Shown here: positions 1 through 6,549 of the stretch, in pieces
Layout of the letters: every line of letters starts with the position of its first letter
Numbering within the stretch: position 1 is the first letter of the stretch
Assembly: GCA_002305335.1 (NCBI GenBank)
Contig: DBQR01000028.1
Location: forward strand, 12,983-20,602
DNA length: 7,620 bases
Source: Clostridiales bacterium UBA1389
GTDB lineage: Bacteria; Bacillota; Clostridia; Oscillospirales; CAG-382
Direction: 5' to 3'
Translations under genes and position numbers: made by a program
Notes under the pieces: generated by a model
What the model was told of the DNA's origin: nothing
Seen by the model: the letters and a program-made list of their open reading frames with translations, nothing else
The model's database searches: none

Positions 1-780
1 CAGAAAATCGCTGATATAGTCAAGGGCTTTAAGATGGCTGGGCTTTGCAACGGGGGTCAAAACGGCATAGAATTCGTTTGCCTGCCTGTGGAAAAAGTCT
101 ACCCTTTCCCGCATTAAGGTGAGTATTTCCCTGCCGGCGCCGGTACTCATTATCCCCTCTTCCTTTGCCGACTCCGCCTGCCGGGTTTCGGACTGCGCCG
201 TTTTTGCGACATACTCCTTCCAGAAAGGGAAGGCAAGATATTTTTTATAAACCGCAATTACAGTTTCCTTAAAGCGGTCAAGGCTTTTTTCCCCGGAAAA
301 AGCGTCGCAGAGGGTTAGAAAATCGCTGTCCTCATCTTCAAAGGAGTTGTCGATAAGGTCCTCAAGGCAGGTGTCAAGGAGTATTTCGCTTTCGGCTTTG
401 TCCGCCACCCTCATGGAGGGGGGGAGGGAAAGAACCGAAAAGTTTTTTGAAACCAGGTCAAGGCAGAAAGCGTGGATGGTGGAAATTTTGGCGGAAGGTA
501 TGTTGTAAATGGTATGTACCATTCTTTTATCGGAGGGGTTTGCCGCCAGTTCCTCAAGGAGGGCGGAATAAATCCGGTCCTTCATGGTGGCGGCCGCCGC
601 CTTTGTGAAGGTGACCACCAGTAGGCTGTTTATGTCGGTTCCCGCTTTTATGCTTTCGATTATCCTTTTGGTAAGCACGGTGGTTTTCCCGCTTCCGGCG
701 CCCGCCGAAACAAGGAGGGTTTTATCCTTTGTGTTTATGGCGTTAAGCTGCGAGGGGGTGAAGGAAACCTCACTGGCCAT
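1..780 (-). CDS. addA: AddA, ATP-dependent helicase/nuclease subunit A (N-terminal 260 residues, runs off the left edge)
   Basis: AddA is the UvrD/Rep-like (SF1A) helicase and nuclease subunit of AddAB, which unwinds and resects double-strand DNA ends in the cytoplasm for RecA-dependent repair. The frame is open from the ATG at 780 to base 1. What is visible is the start of the helicase domain: a Q-motif-like TPSQLNAI (residues 9-16, Gln11), a Walker A SAGAGSGKT (25-33, Lys32), motif Ia VVTFTKAAA (55-63) and a STIHAFC motif (100-106). These are typical of AddA. Thr65 sits where many relatives have Glu (AAAEM); this is probably a neutral change. The C-terminal helicase motifs and the nuclease domain lie outside the window. 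The gene overlaps the 3' end of addB by 11 nt, so the two subunits are almost certainly co-transcribed and translationally coupled. The start at 780 is chosen by SD spacing; in-frame ATGs at 786 and 789 are too close to the SD. Identity is confident. Confidence 0.95.
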   Translation of the reverse strand, partial: MASEVSFTPSQLNAINTKDKTLLVSAGAGSGKTTVLTKRIIESIKAGTDINSLLVVTFTKAAAATMKDRIYSALLEELAANPSDKRMVHTIYNIPSAKISTIHAFCLDLVSKNFSVLSLPPSMRVADKAESEILLDTCLEDLIDNSFEDEDSDFLTLCDAFSGEKSLDRFKETVIAVYKKYLAFPFWKEYVAKTAQSETRQAESAKEEGIMSTGAGREILTLMRERVDFFHRQANEFYAVLTPVAKPSHLKALDYISDFL

Positions 781-3700
781 TTTCATCATCCTCCCATTCC
801 TCAAAAATTCCCTTATGCCTTACCACCGACCGTTCGGTGGAAAGACGACATACCGCTTTCAGGCTACAGAATCTGCAGGCATCGTAATCCCGGCTGAGCT
901 TAAGGGGGGAAACATCCATAACCCCGTCGGAAATAAGCAAACCCAGCTTTTTTATGTAGGATACGGTCTTTTCCTCCAGCTTACCGAATTCCTCCAGATC
1001 CGCAAGGTTTTTGGCGTCTTTTAGACTGCCGTCGTCGTTTATTTTCACCGGCAGAAAGCGTTTGGCATTCCCCGGCTCCATGGCTTCAATAATATCCATA
1101 TCCTTAAGCAATAAGCCGCTTCGCCTGAAGGAAGCTTCGGCGATTTCGGATATTTCCGCCTTCCTGCCGTTTTCCTGCTTCTTTGCCTCCAGCTTTGCGG
1201 GGAGGTAGTTCACCCCGGCGGGTACAGCATCTTTTATATTGGCGCAGTAGGCGAAAAGATACAGAAACATCTGAAGGTCAAGGCCGTTGTCAAGAGCTTT
1301 CCGGTCGAAAACCTTTGTGCCGGTTTTATAGTCAACCACCCGGACATAGGTTTTTTCACCTTTTTTATAAATGTCAACCCGGTCGATTTTGCCGTTCAGC
1401 TTAACCGTAATTCCGCTTTCGCTGGTGTAGATGGAGTTATTTCCCTCAAGGGTCACCTCAAACCCCGCCGGGACAAACAGGCTTTGGGAAAGCTCTTCGC
1501 AGACGTTCTTCAAAAGCAGTCTTAAGGTTGTTTTAAGCCTTGAAAGGGTGTAGCCGAAACGCTTTGATTTGATATCCAGATCCCCGCAGACGGACCGGAT
1601 ATAGTTTTTTGTGATGCTTTCCACCCCTTCGGAAATTTCCTCGTCGGAGGGCATAAGAAAAGCATTCCCCTTAACCCTTGAGGAAATGAAAACTTCCAGC
1701 ACCTTATGGACGAAGTTGCCTATTTCGGCATGGGCAAACTCGGCCTTTTTGTTTTCCTGAAGCTTAAGCAGGTATTTGCCGAAATAGGAAAAGCCGCAGT
1801 AGGTGTATCTTTCAAGCCGGGTGGGGGAAAGGGTTATGTTAGTCTTGTTTATGTTGTTGATTATAGCGTTTTTGTCCGAAAGGGGGTAGGCGGAAAGGGT
1901 TTCGGCGTCGTTTATTCCCTTTTCGGAAAGCAGTTTTTTAATGAGTCCGGAGGCGTACCGGGAGTTTTCCCTTGCGGAGGCGGGGGAGAATACGTTTTCA
2001 AAGGCTTTTATTTCGTCTTTTCCGGTGTTTTCGCCGAATTTCGACAGTTTTGCCGAAGGAAACAGCTTCATAAGCCGAACCGCGCCCACCGAGGGGCGTA
2101 TTCCCTCCCCTTCGGAAAAGACGCAAAACAGCCTTTCCCTTGGCAGGGACACAGCCAAATAGAAGAACAGCCTTTCGTTGTCAAGCTGCCTTTCGAAGTT
2201 ATCCTCAAGGGCTATGCCCTTCTTTTCGAGTTCGTCCAGTTCCCTTGAATCAAACACCCCGCTGTTGGAAGGGGAGGCGGGAAACACCCCGTCGTTTACC
2301 CCCAGCAAAATAATCCCTTTGGGATTGTTTCCCTTGAATATGGCGGCGTTGCCTATTAAAATTTCGTCGCAGGAAGCGGGGACACTCCCCACAGTATAGG
2401 TGTCAAACAGCAGTTCAAGAACCGCCGGAAGGTCGGCAAGCTTTATTTCCGTCTTCCCCGAAACAAGATAAAGCTGGTCAAGGGCGTTTATTATAACGTC
2501 CCAGAGTTCGGTCATTTTCTGGGAAGCGTCCTCGTTTCCCGAACGGCGAAGGCTTTTTGCCTTTGCCCTTATGCTTTGGGGAGCATTTACCCCTTCAAGC
2601 ATTTTGTAAAGGGCTTTTGCCACATTTTCCCCGGTAAGACCTTCCTGTTTCAGGTCGGATTCCAGCTGGCTCAGAACCTCCGCCACCGCCTTCCTTGCGG
2701 CATTCACTTCCGAAAGCAGGGAGGAATCGTATTCCGACATAACCTCCCTGTAGCCGGAGGGGTTCATAAGGAAGTCCTCGTCCCCCACCCAGGCTTTTCC
2801 CCTTATCCGCCAGGTTTCTGCATACCTGCAGAGAAGGTTTATTCTTTTTTGGGGAATTGGTAAAAAGCCGCTTTTTATAAATTTCAACACGGTGTGGAGG
2901 GGGTAGTTATTCACCACCGCCTCGCAGGCGGACAGCAGAAAGGTGGTAAGGGGTTTTACCATTATACTGTCGCCGGATGAGAAAAAGCAGGGTATGTTGT
3001 GCTTTTCAAGGACAGCGTCGATTATACCGGCATAGCTTTCCGGGGAACGGAGGATTATCACAATATCCTTGTAGTGGTAACCCTCCCTTACAAGCCTTGA
3101 AATTATAGACGCGGCGCATTCCGATTCCTCAAAGGGATTCGTGCATTTGAAAAATTCTATACCGTTTACTTCTTCAAAGGGTTTTACGGTGTTGTCCCAT
3201 AAATTTTTTTCGGCGTATTCAAGACTTTTATTGGTTGCCCGTCTGTTTTCCGTAAGATAAATATCCGTAGTTTTATGGTGTTTCCCCGTCCGGTCGAAGG
3301 CATAGGCGGGGGTGGCGAATGTGAATGTCCGGTCCTCGGGGTCGTAGTTGAAGGTTATATAAAGCTCGTCGCACCGGGCAGCGATGGCGTCCAGCACCCT
3401 GTGCTGCTGTTCGGTAAAGGAGTTAAAGGAGTCCACGAATACGGTTTTGCCTTTGAAAAAGTCCATGGTTTTAAGGTTTTCGGCGTACAGGTCAAGCATA
3501 TCCCTTCCGTCCAGGCGGTCTTTGCCGAACCGGCTGTCGTATTCGGAAAGTATGGTGTGGATATCCCTTGCCTTCTGAACGGTGCGGCTTTCCCCCTCTA
3601 TGTCTGCCAGAAGGGAATGGTTTATCCCCTTTTCCTTCAAGGTGCGGGAGGTTTCGAGCATTTTCAAAACAAAGGCTTTTTCGTCGCAGACGGAGGAAAA

Positions 3701-4015
3701 CTCCTTCAAATTCTCCTTTACCGTTTTAAGGGCATGGGACATTAACAGGGTCCGCCCTCCGTCATCGATGTAATTTGAGGCAAGGCCGCCGTATTCCCGG
3801 TAGGTGCGGTTGGGAAGGCGGTCGAATGTCAGCACCTCGATATACAGATTCGCCCTTGAACCGAAACGGGTAAAAATATCCTTTTCGTATTCCATTGACT
3901 GCTGGACGGGGACGATAACCACGCAGGGAACGTTGTTTTCGCACTTTTCCCCTATTAAGGTCTTTATATATTCGGTTTTTCCGGTCCCCGACCTTCCGGC
4001 GATACGGTACAGCAT
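770..4015 (-). CDS. addB: AddB, ATP-dependent helicase/nuclease subunit B (Fe-S nuclease subunit)
   Basis: AddB partners AddA in the end-processing helicase-nuclease. In the known family it carries an inactive helicase-like fold involved in Chi recognition and a RecB-type nuclease. The product is 1081 residues, slightly shorter than the roughly 1160 of Bacillus AddB. The N-terminus has a Walker A GRSGTGKT (residues 7-14), and the family segment LLGVNDGVFPAS lies near residue 570. The C-terminal nuclease has His770, GKID with Asp878, DYK with Asp895 and Lys897, and QxxxY with Gln915 and Tyr919, so the active site looks complete. Cys740 together with Cys1047, Cys1050 and Cys1056 (CxxC, then x5, then C) form the expected four-cysteine iron-sulfur staple around the nuclease. 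The first cysteine is in CGF rather than the commoner CPF. The ATG at 4015 has GGAGG 6 nt upstream and lies 18 bp after the spoIIR stop; the 3' end overlaps addA. Cytoplasmic; identification very confident. Confidence 0.97.
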   Translation of the reverse strand: MLYRIAGRSGTGKTEYIKTLIGEKCENNVPCVVIVPVQQSMEYEKDIFTRFGSRANLYIEVLTFDRLPNRTYREYGGLASNYIDDGGRTLLMSHALKTVKENLKEFSSVCDEKAFVLKMLETSRTLKEKGINHSLLADIEGESRTVQKARDIHTILSEYDSRFGKDRLDGRDMLDLYAENLKTMDFFKGKTVFVDSFNSFTEQQHRVLDAIAARCDELYITFNYDPEDRTFTFATPAYAFDRTGKHHKTTDIYLTENRRATNKSLEYAEKNLWDNTVKPFEEVNGIEFFKCTNPFEESECAASIISRLVREGYHYKDIVIILRSPESYAGIIDAVLEKHNIPCFFSSGDSIMVKPLTTFLLSACEAVVNNYPLHTVLKFIKSGFLPIPQKRINLLCRYAETWRIRGKAWVGDEDFLMNPSGYREVMSEYDSSLLSEVNAARKAVAEVLSQLESDLKQEGLTGENVAKALYKMLEGVNAPQSIRAKAKSLRRSGNEDASQKMTELWDVIINALDQLYLVSGKTEIKLADLPAVLELLFDTYTVGSVPASCDEILIGNAAIFKGNNPKGIILLGVNDGVFPASPSNSGVFDSRELDELEKKGIALEDNFERQLDNERLFFYLAVSLPRERLFCVFSEGEGIRPSVGAVRLMKLFPSAKLSKFGENTGKDEIKAFENVFSPASARENSRYASGLIKKLLSEKGINDAETLSAYPLSDKNAIINNINKTNITLSPTRLERYTYCGFSYFGKYLLKLQENKKAEFAHAEIGNFVHKVLEVFISSRVKGNAFLMPSDEEISEGVESITKNYIRSVCGDLDIKSKRFGYTLSRLKTTLRLLLKNVCEELSQSLFVPAGFEVTLEGNNSIYTSESGITVKLNGKIDRVDIYKKGEKTYVRVVDYKTGTKVFDRKALDNGLDLQMFLYLFAYCANIKDAVPAGVNYLPAKLEAKKQENGRKAEISEIAEASFRRSGLLLKDMDIIEAMEPGNAKRFLPVKINDDGSLKDAKNLADLEEFGKLEEKTVSYIKKLGLLISDGVMDVSPLKLSRDYDACRFCSLKAVCRLSTERSVVRHKGIFEEWEDDENGQ
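790..795 (-). promoter_or_regulatory. Shine-Dalgarno site of addA inside the addB 3' end
   Basis: On the minus strand GGGAGG lies 9 nt before the ATG at 780, within the last codons of addB. Three in-frame ATGs follow it (789, 786 and 780). Only the last has normal SD spacing, so it is taken as the start. Confidence 0.75.
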
Positions 4016-4033
4016 ATTACGCCTCCGGTATAT

Positions 4034-4609
4034 TTAGTCGAACATATCGAACAATCTGAATTTGAATTTTATTTTTACGCTTTTTGTAACGCCGGCTTTG
4101 CTTTCACCGTCCTTCGGTTTAATGATAAGGGTTGATGAACCGAAGCACAAGGGCGGAAAAAGCACGCACCACCAGTTTTGTCCGCTGCCGCTGCCGAGGA
4201 CCACCCTTAACGAGTAATACTCCCCGGCAGGATATGTTACCCCGTCGTATTCCCGGATGGGGTAGTTTTCCCTTCCTAATTCCACCCTGACATCATAGTC
4301 AAAGCCGTTTTCCAGAACCACCTGTTTGGCTATGTTTGTTAGCTCATCTTTGGAAAAGCGGGAGATTTCAAGAGCCTGGTTTATGTCCTTCCCCGAAAAA
4401 ATGTAGCCTGCCTTTTCAAGGATGGCGTCCCGTACCAAAAGCTTTACTTCCTGGTCGGTTTGGCTGTCGGAATTTGAAATAACGTGGAGTCTTATGACAT
4501 TGTCATAGATTTTTGCCCCGCTTTTTTCAAGATACAGCGGCAGCAGAAGAGCTGTTGTCACCGCTACTACAAGACACAGGGCAAAGGCAATTTGGGTTTT
4601 TCGTTTCAT
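4034..4609 (-). CDS. spoIIR: SpoIIR, stage II sporulation signal protein
   Basis: In Bacillus, SpoIIR is made in the forespore under sigma-F, is exported to the space between the two membranes, and triggers the SpoIIGA protease to cleave pro-sigma-E in the mother cell. The 191-residue product has a positively charged N-terminus and one hydrophobic segment (about residues 7-27) that serves as signal peptide or membrane anchor. Family hallmarks follow: RLHVISNSDS (40-49) with acidic and polar residues continuing to Asp52, PAGEYYSLRV, and QNWWCVLFPPLCF (144-156) with Cys148 and Cys155. Length and motif order match full-length SpoIIR. The ATG at 4609 is supported by a GAGGTG SD at 4618-4623, 8 nt upstream. 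The gene follows a 264-bp gap with candidate promoters and precedes addB by 18 bp, so it probably heads a spoIIR-addB-addA operon. Its presence implies an organism that forms, or recently formed, endospores. Confidence 0.96.
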   Translation of the reverse strand: MKRKTQIAFALCLVVAVTTALLLPLYLEKSGAKIYDNVIRLHVISNSDSQTDQEVKLLVRDAILEKAGYIFSGKDINQALEISRFSKDELTNIAKQVVLENGFDYDVRVELGRENYPIREYDGVTYPAGEYYSLRVVLGSGSGQNWWCVLFPPLCFGSSTLIIKPKDGESKAGVTKSVKIKFKFRLFDMFD

Positions 4610-4617
4610 TTTCTTTT

Positions 4618-4623
4618 CACCTC
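4618..4623 (-). promoter_or_regulatory. spoIIR Shine-Dalgarno site within a small palindrome
   Basis: On the minus strand GAGGTG lies 8 nt before the spoIIR ATG. The GAGG at 4620-4623 is complementary to CCTC at 4627-4630, separated by ATT, within an 11-nt palindrome (4620-4630). The SD could therefore be partly hidden in a short 4-bp hairpin. The SD itself is secure; the hairpin is weak and hypothetical. Confidence 0.7.
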
Positions 4624-4630
4624 AATGAGG

Positions 4631-4659
4631 ATTATTGACGGCAAAAAGAATTTACATAC
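4631..4659 (-). promoter_or_regulatory. candidate sigma-F-like promoter of spoIIR
   Basis: On the minus strand GTATG (4659-4655) is followed after 15 nt by GTCAATAAT (4639-4631). This resembles the Bacillus sigma-F pattern, a GYATA-like -35 and a GGNRANANT-like -10 with about 15 nt between. One position of each element deviates. Because spoIIR is a classic sigma-F gene, such a site is expected here. A caveat is that transcription would begin near 4625, just before the SD, giving a leader of only about 16 nt. Confidence 0.35.
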
Positions 4660-4660
4660 A

Positions 4661-4689
4661 ACTATAACATAAATTTCATTTTTTGTAAA
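4661..4689 (-). promoter_or_regulatory. near-consensus sigma-A-type promoter upstream of spoIIR-addBA
   Basis: On the minus strand TTTACA (4689-4684), a spacer of exactly 17 nt and TATAGT (4666-4661) match the housekeeping consensus TTGACA-17-TATAAT at five of six bases in each box. Transcription would start near 4654 and give a leader of about 45 nt before the spoIIR ATG. The surrounding DNA is AT-rich, unlike the flanking genes. It would let addB and addA be expressed in vegetative cells; a sigma-F-only promoter would not. Confidence 0.6.
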
Positions 4690-4693
4690 GATT

Positions 4694-4741
4694 CGGGATG
4701 CAATATCCCGCCGGTTTTTACCGGCGGATATCATCCGCCGG
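4694..4741. repeat. cluster of overlapping inverted repeats between ispE and spoIIR
   Basis: Three perfect stem-loops can be drawn. Stem A is CGGGAT/ATCCCG (4694-4699 with 4705-4710, loop 5). Stem B is CCGCCGGT/ACCGGCGG (4708-4715 with 4720-4727, loop TTTT). Stem C is CCGGCGGAT/ATCCGCCGG (4721-4729 with 4733-4741, loop 3). B shares bases with both A and C, so B excludes the other two. None is followed by a convincing T-run on either strand, so a standard intrinsic terminator is not clear. The cluster ends 4 bp upstream of the -35 box at 4689. It could be the 3' end structure of the ispE transcript, a REP-like element, or a protein-binding site. Confidence 0.7.
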
Positions 4742-4774
4742 CAATATAAAGATTAGATGCCGCTTTATACAGAG

Positions 4775-4807
4775 GCAGGAGAAGGGGTTAAATAAGCCTT
4801 CCCCTGC
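4775..4807. repeat. 11-bp inverted repeat downstream of ispE
   Basis: The arms GCAGGAGAAGG (4775-4785) and CCTTCCCCTGC (4797-4807) pair over 11 bp with an 11-nt loop (4786-4796). The single non-complementary position becomes a G-U pair in minus-strand RNA. The loop contains part of a TTAAATAAGC motif (4788-4797) that recurs at 4838-4847, with a variant TGAATAAGC at 4810-4818. No T-run follows the stem, so its role is open; a transcript-end structure for ispE is possible. Confidence 0.55.
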
Positions 4808-4850
4808 ACTGAATAAGCCGCTATCATGACCTTATGATTAAATAAGCAAA

Positions 4851-4869
4851 GCAGGTAAATCTTCCCTGC
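4851..4869 (-). terminator. weak candidate terminator hairpin just after ispE
   Basis: Five bases past the ispE stop, GCAGG (4869-4865) can pair with CCTGC (4855-4851) around a 9-nt loop, extendable by a G-U and an A-U pair. The stretch after it on the minus strand is TTTGCTTATTT, only moderately T-rich. The stem is short, so this is a tentative call. The start of a new promoter-bearing region downstream makes some form of termination plausible here. Confidence 0.3.
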
Positions 4870-4873
4870 CTGA

Positions 4874-5710
4874 TTAGCAATTTACGGTAGTCACTGCCCT
4901 TGCGAAGGCGTATGCTTTTATATTTTCCTCTGCCTGTTTGGCTTTTTCGAAGGAGTCGAACACCCCGAAAAGAGAACTGCCGCTTCCCGAAAGGGAAACA
5001 CCCAAAGCGTTATTTTCATACAGCAGTTTTTCCAGCTCACCTGCTTGTGGGATAAGCTCACGGCATACCGGTAGAAAGTCATTATGTAAACTTGCGGTGA
5101 TACCGGAAATATCGTTTCTTTTAAGGGCTTCAAGCATTTTTTGGCTGTCGCATTTTTGTATATTATGTTTATCTATTTCCTCGAACATCACCCTTGTGGA
5201 GGCGCTGATGCCGGGAAAACAGACACAGTACGCCAAAGAGGGATTACTAAACTCAACCGGGGAAATTTTTTCGCCGATACCGGTGCAGTAAGCGGTTCCC
5301 CCTTCAATCAGGAAGGGAACGTCCGCCCCAAGGGCAGCGGCTATTTGCCGCAAACCGTCGTTTGACAAGTTTGCGTTATACAGGATATTCAGACCCCGCA
5401 GAACCGAAGCGGCGTCGGCGGAGCCGCCCCCCAGTCCCCCGCCGGCGGGGATTTTTTTTTCAATCGTAATCCTTGTTCCGCCGGTTTTGCCGGTATGGGC
5501 AAAAAAAGCTTCCGCCGCCTTGCAGGCGATGTTTTCCCTGCCGGAAAGATTGCCGCATTCCACCGAAATGCCCCCGGCTTTTTCGATTTTAACCTCGTCC
5601 CAAAGGGAAACCGTCTGCATTATTGTATCAAGGGTGTGGTAGCCGTCTTCCCTTCTGCCGGTTATATTAAGGGTTAAATTGATTTTGGCGTAGGCCTTTC
5701 GGATAATCAT
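4874..5710 (-). CDS. ispE: IspE, 4-diphosphocytidyl-2-C-methyl-D-erythritol kinase
   Basis: IspE phosphorylates the 2-hydroxyl of 4-diphosphocytidyl-2-C-methyl-D-erythritol with ATP, the fourth step of the MEP isoprenoid pathway, in the cytoplasm. The 278-residue length is normal for the family. It is a GHMP kinase: the N-terminal AYAKINLTL carries Lys9, DGYH is at 22-25, the ATP-binding glycine-rich PAGGGLGGGSADAA spans 88-101, and GADVPF (128-133) contains Asp130. Lys9 and Asp130 match the catalytic Lys10/Asp141 pair of the E. coli enzyme. The C-terminal LSGSGSSLFGVF is the third GHMP motif. The ATG at 5710 overlaps the stop of the upstream PHP gene as ATGA. No SD is visible in the 20 bases before it, so translation probably depends on coupling to the upstream gene. 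It is the last gene of the polC-PHP-ispE run. Identity is very confident. Confidence 0.97.
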   Translation of the reverse strand: MIIRKAYAKINLTLNITGRREDGYHTLDTIMQTVSLWDEVKIEKAGGISVECGNLSGRENIACKAAEAFFAHTGKTGGTRITIEKKIPAGGGLGGGSADAASVLRGLNILYNANLSNDGLRQIAAALGADVPFLIEGGTAYCTGIGEKISPVEFSNPSLAYCVCFPGISASTRVMFEEIDKHNIQKCDSQKMLEALKRNDISGITASLHNDFLPVCRELIPQAGELEKLLYENNALGVSLSGSGSSLFGVFDSFEKAKQAEENIKAYAFARAVTTVNC

Positions 5711-6531
5711 AGCTTGTGAAATACGGGCTTTCTTTCCCTGAAGGTGATGACGGTTTCAAAGCCCAAATCCTTTAGCACTGAATAGGTTTGGGGAATGCAT
5801 TTGGCAAGGTCACCGGGATAATGGGCGTCGGAGCCCACGGTTACCATTTTACCGCCAAGTTCTTTATAAAACATAATCAGGTCGTTATGGGGAAAGGAAA
5901 TGCCGGTGTCCTGCCAAAGGCCGGAGGTATTCACCTCAAGGGCGATTCCCTTTTTAATAATCTTTCTTAAAATGGGTTCAAAGTATTTCCTTCCCTTTTC
6001 AAAGAGGTTTATAAGGTTTTCCCTGCCGTGCCGTTTAAAGTAGCGGTAGGGGTAGGTTATATGGGCAAGGGTGTCTATGTTTCCCCAGTCCGCCAGCTCC
6101 TCAAGTTCTGAAACATAAAGCTCCCAGGCATGTTTCAAGATTCTGTCCGGTACGGCGGAATACTCCATGTCCGAAAAGTCGGGGAAACCCCTTACGGCGT
6201 GAACCGAACCGATAATATAGTCATACTTATACTTTGCAAGAATATTGTCTGTTTTCTCAAGGTCGTGGCAGGCCTGGGCAAGTTCCACCCCGTAAACCAC
6301 CTCCAGAACCCCTTTATACTTTTCCTTGGCTTTGGTAATGTCCTTAAAAATTCCCTCATTGTCAAGGGGAGGGAAAATATTCCCCATAATCTGCTGTATT
6401 TCAAGGTGGTCGGTTACGGCTATGGATTCAAGCCCGATATTCACCGCCTGACGGCAGAGGTCGTCTATGGTGCCGCCTTTTTGCTTGTCCACATCCCCGG
6501 AATAGCGGGAATGACAATGGGTTTCGTGCAT
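5707..6531 (-). CDS. PHP-domain phosphoesterase, histidinol-phosphatase (HisK/HisJ) family
   Basis: The 274-residue protein is a PHP (polymerase and histidinol phosphatase) metal-dependent hydrolase. The metal-ligand set looks complete: His5 and His7 in HCHSRYSGD with Asp13, TDH at 40-42, Glu83 in GVEL, His111 in GSVH, His157 in LAHITY, and Asp235 and His237 in GSDAHYPGD. Length and motif layout fit the HisK-type histidinol-phosphatase, which removes phosphate from L-histidinol phosphate in histidine synthesis. No other his gene is in the window, and this family has members with other phosphoester substrates, so the substrate is not proven and no gene symbol is given. The ATG at 6531 lies 18 bp after the polC stop. 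An AAAGGA SD is present at 6543-6548, with a rather long 11-nt spacing. The stop codon overlaps the ispE start by 4 nt, indicating a shared transcript. There is no signal peptide; cytoplasmic. Confidence 0.85.
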   Translation of the reverse strand: MHETHCHSRYSGDVDKQKGGTIDDLCRQAVNIGLESIAVTDHLEIQQIMGNIFPPLDNEGIFKDITKAKEKYKGVLEVVYGVELAQACHDLEKTDNILAKYKYDYIIGSVHAVRGFPDFSDMEYSAVPDRILKHAWELYVSELEELADWGNIDTLAHITYPYRYFKRHGRENLINLFEKGRKYFEPILRKIIKKGIALEVNTSGLWQDTGISFPHNDLIMFYKELGGKMVTVGSDAHYPGDLAKCIPQTYSVLKDLGFETVITFRERKPVFHKL

Positions 6532-6549
6532 TTTGATTACTGTCCTTTC

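Noticed and set aside
584..1024. A 146-codon plus-strand open frame with a hydrophobic N-terminus
   Set aside because: It lies opposite addA and addB. The apparent membrane segment is the antisense reading of the conserved AddA helicase motifs.
1706..2248. A 180-codon plus-strand open frame opposite addB
   Set aside because: It lies wholly inside the well-supported addB gene, its product is low-complexity and rich in Gly, Phe and Val, and it matches no family. It is a by-product of the codon bias of addB.
3275..3745. A 156-codon plus-strand open frame
   Set aside because: Antisense to addB with no family resemblance; explained by the reading-frame statistics of the real gene.
4765..4827. 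A 20-codon minus-strand open frame in the ispE-spoIIR gap
   Set aside because: An AAGG lies only 2 nt before its ATG, too close to act as an SD. It runs through the inverted repeat and has no supporting features.
4610..4873. A tRNA, riboswitch or T-box leader in the gap
   Set aside because: I saw no cloverleaf, T-box sequence or known riboswitch core; only simple inverted repeats and promoter-like boxes are present.
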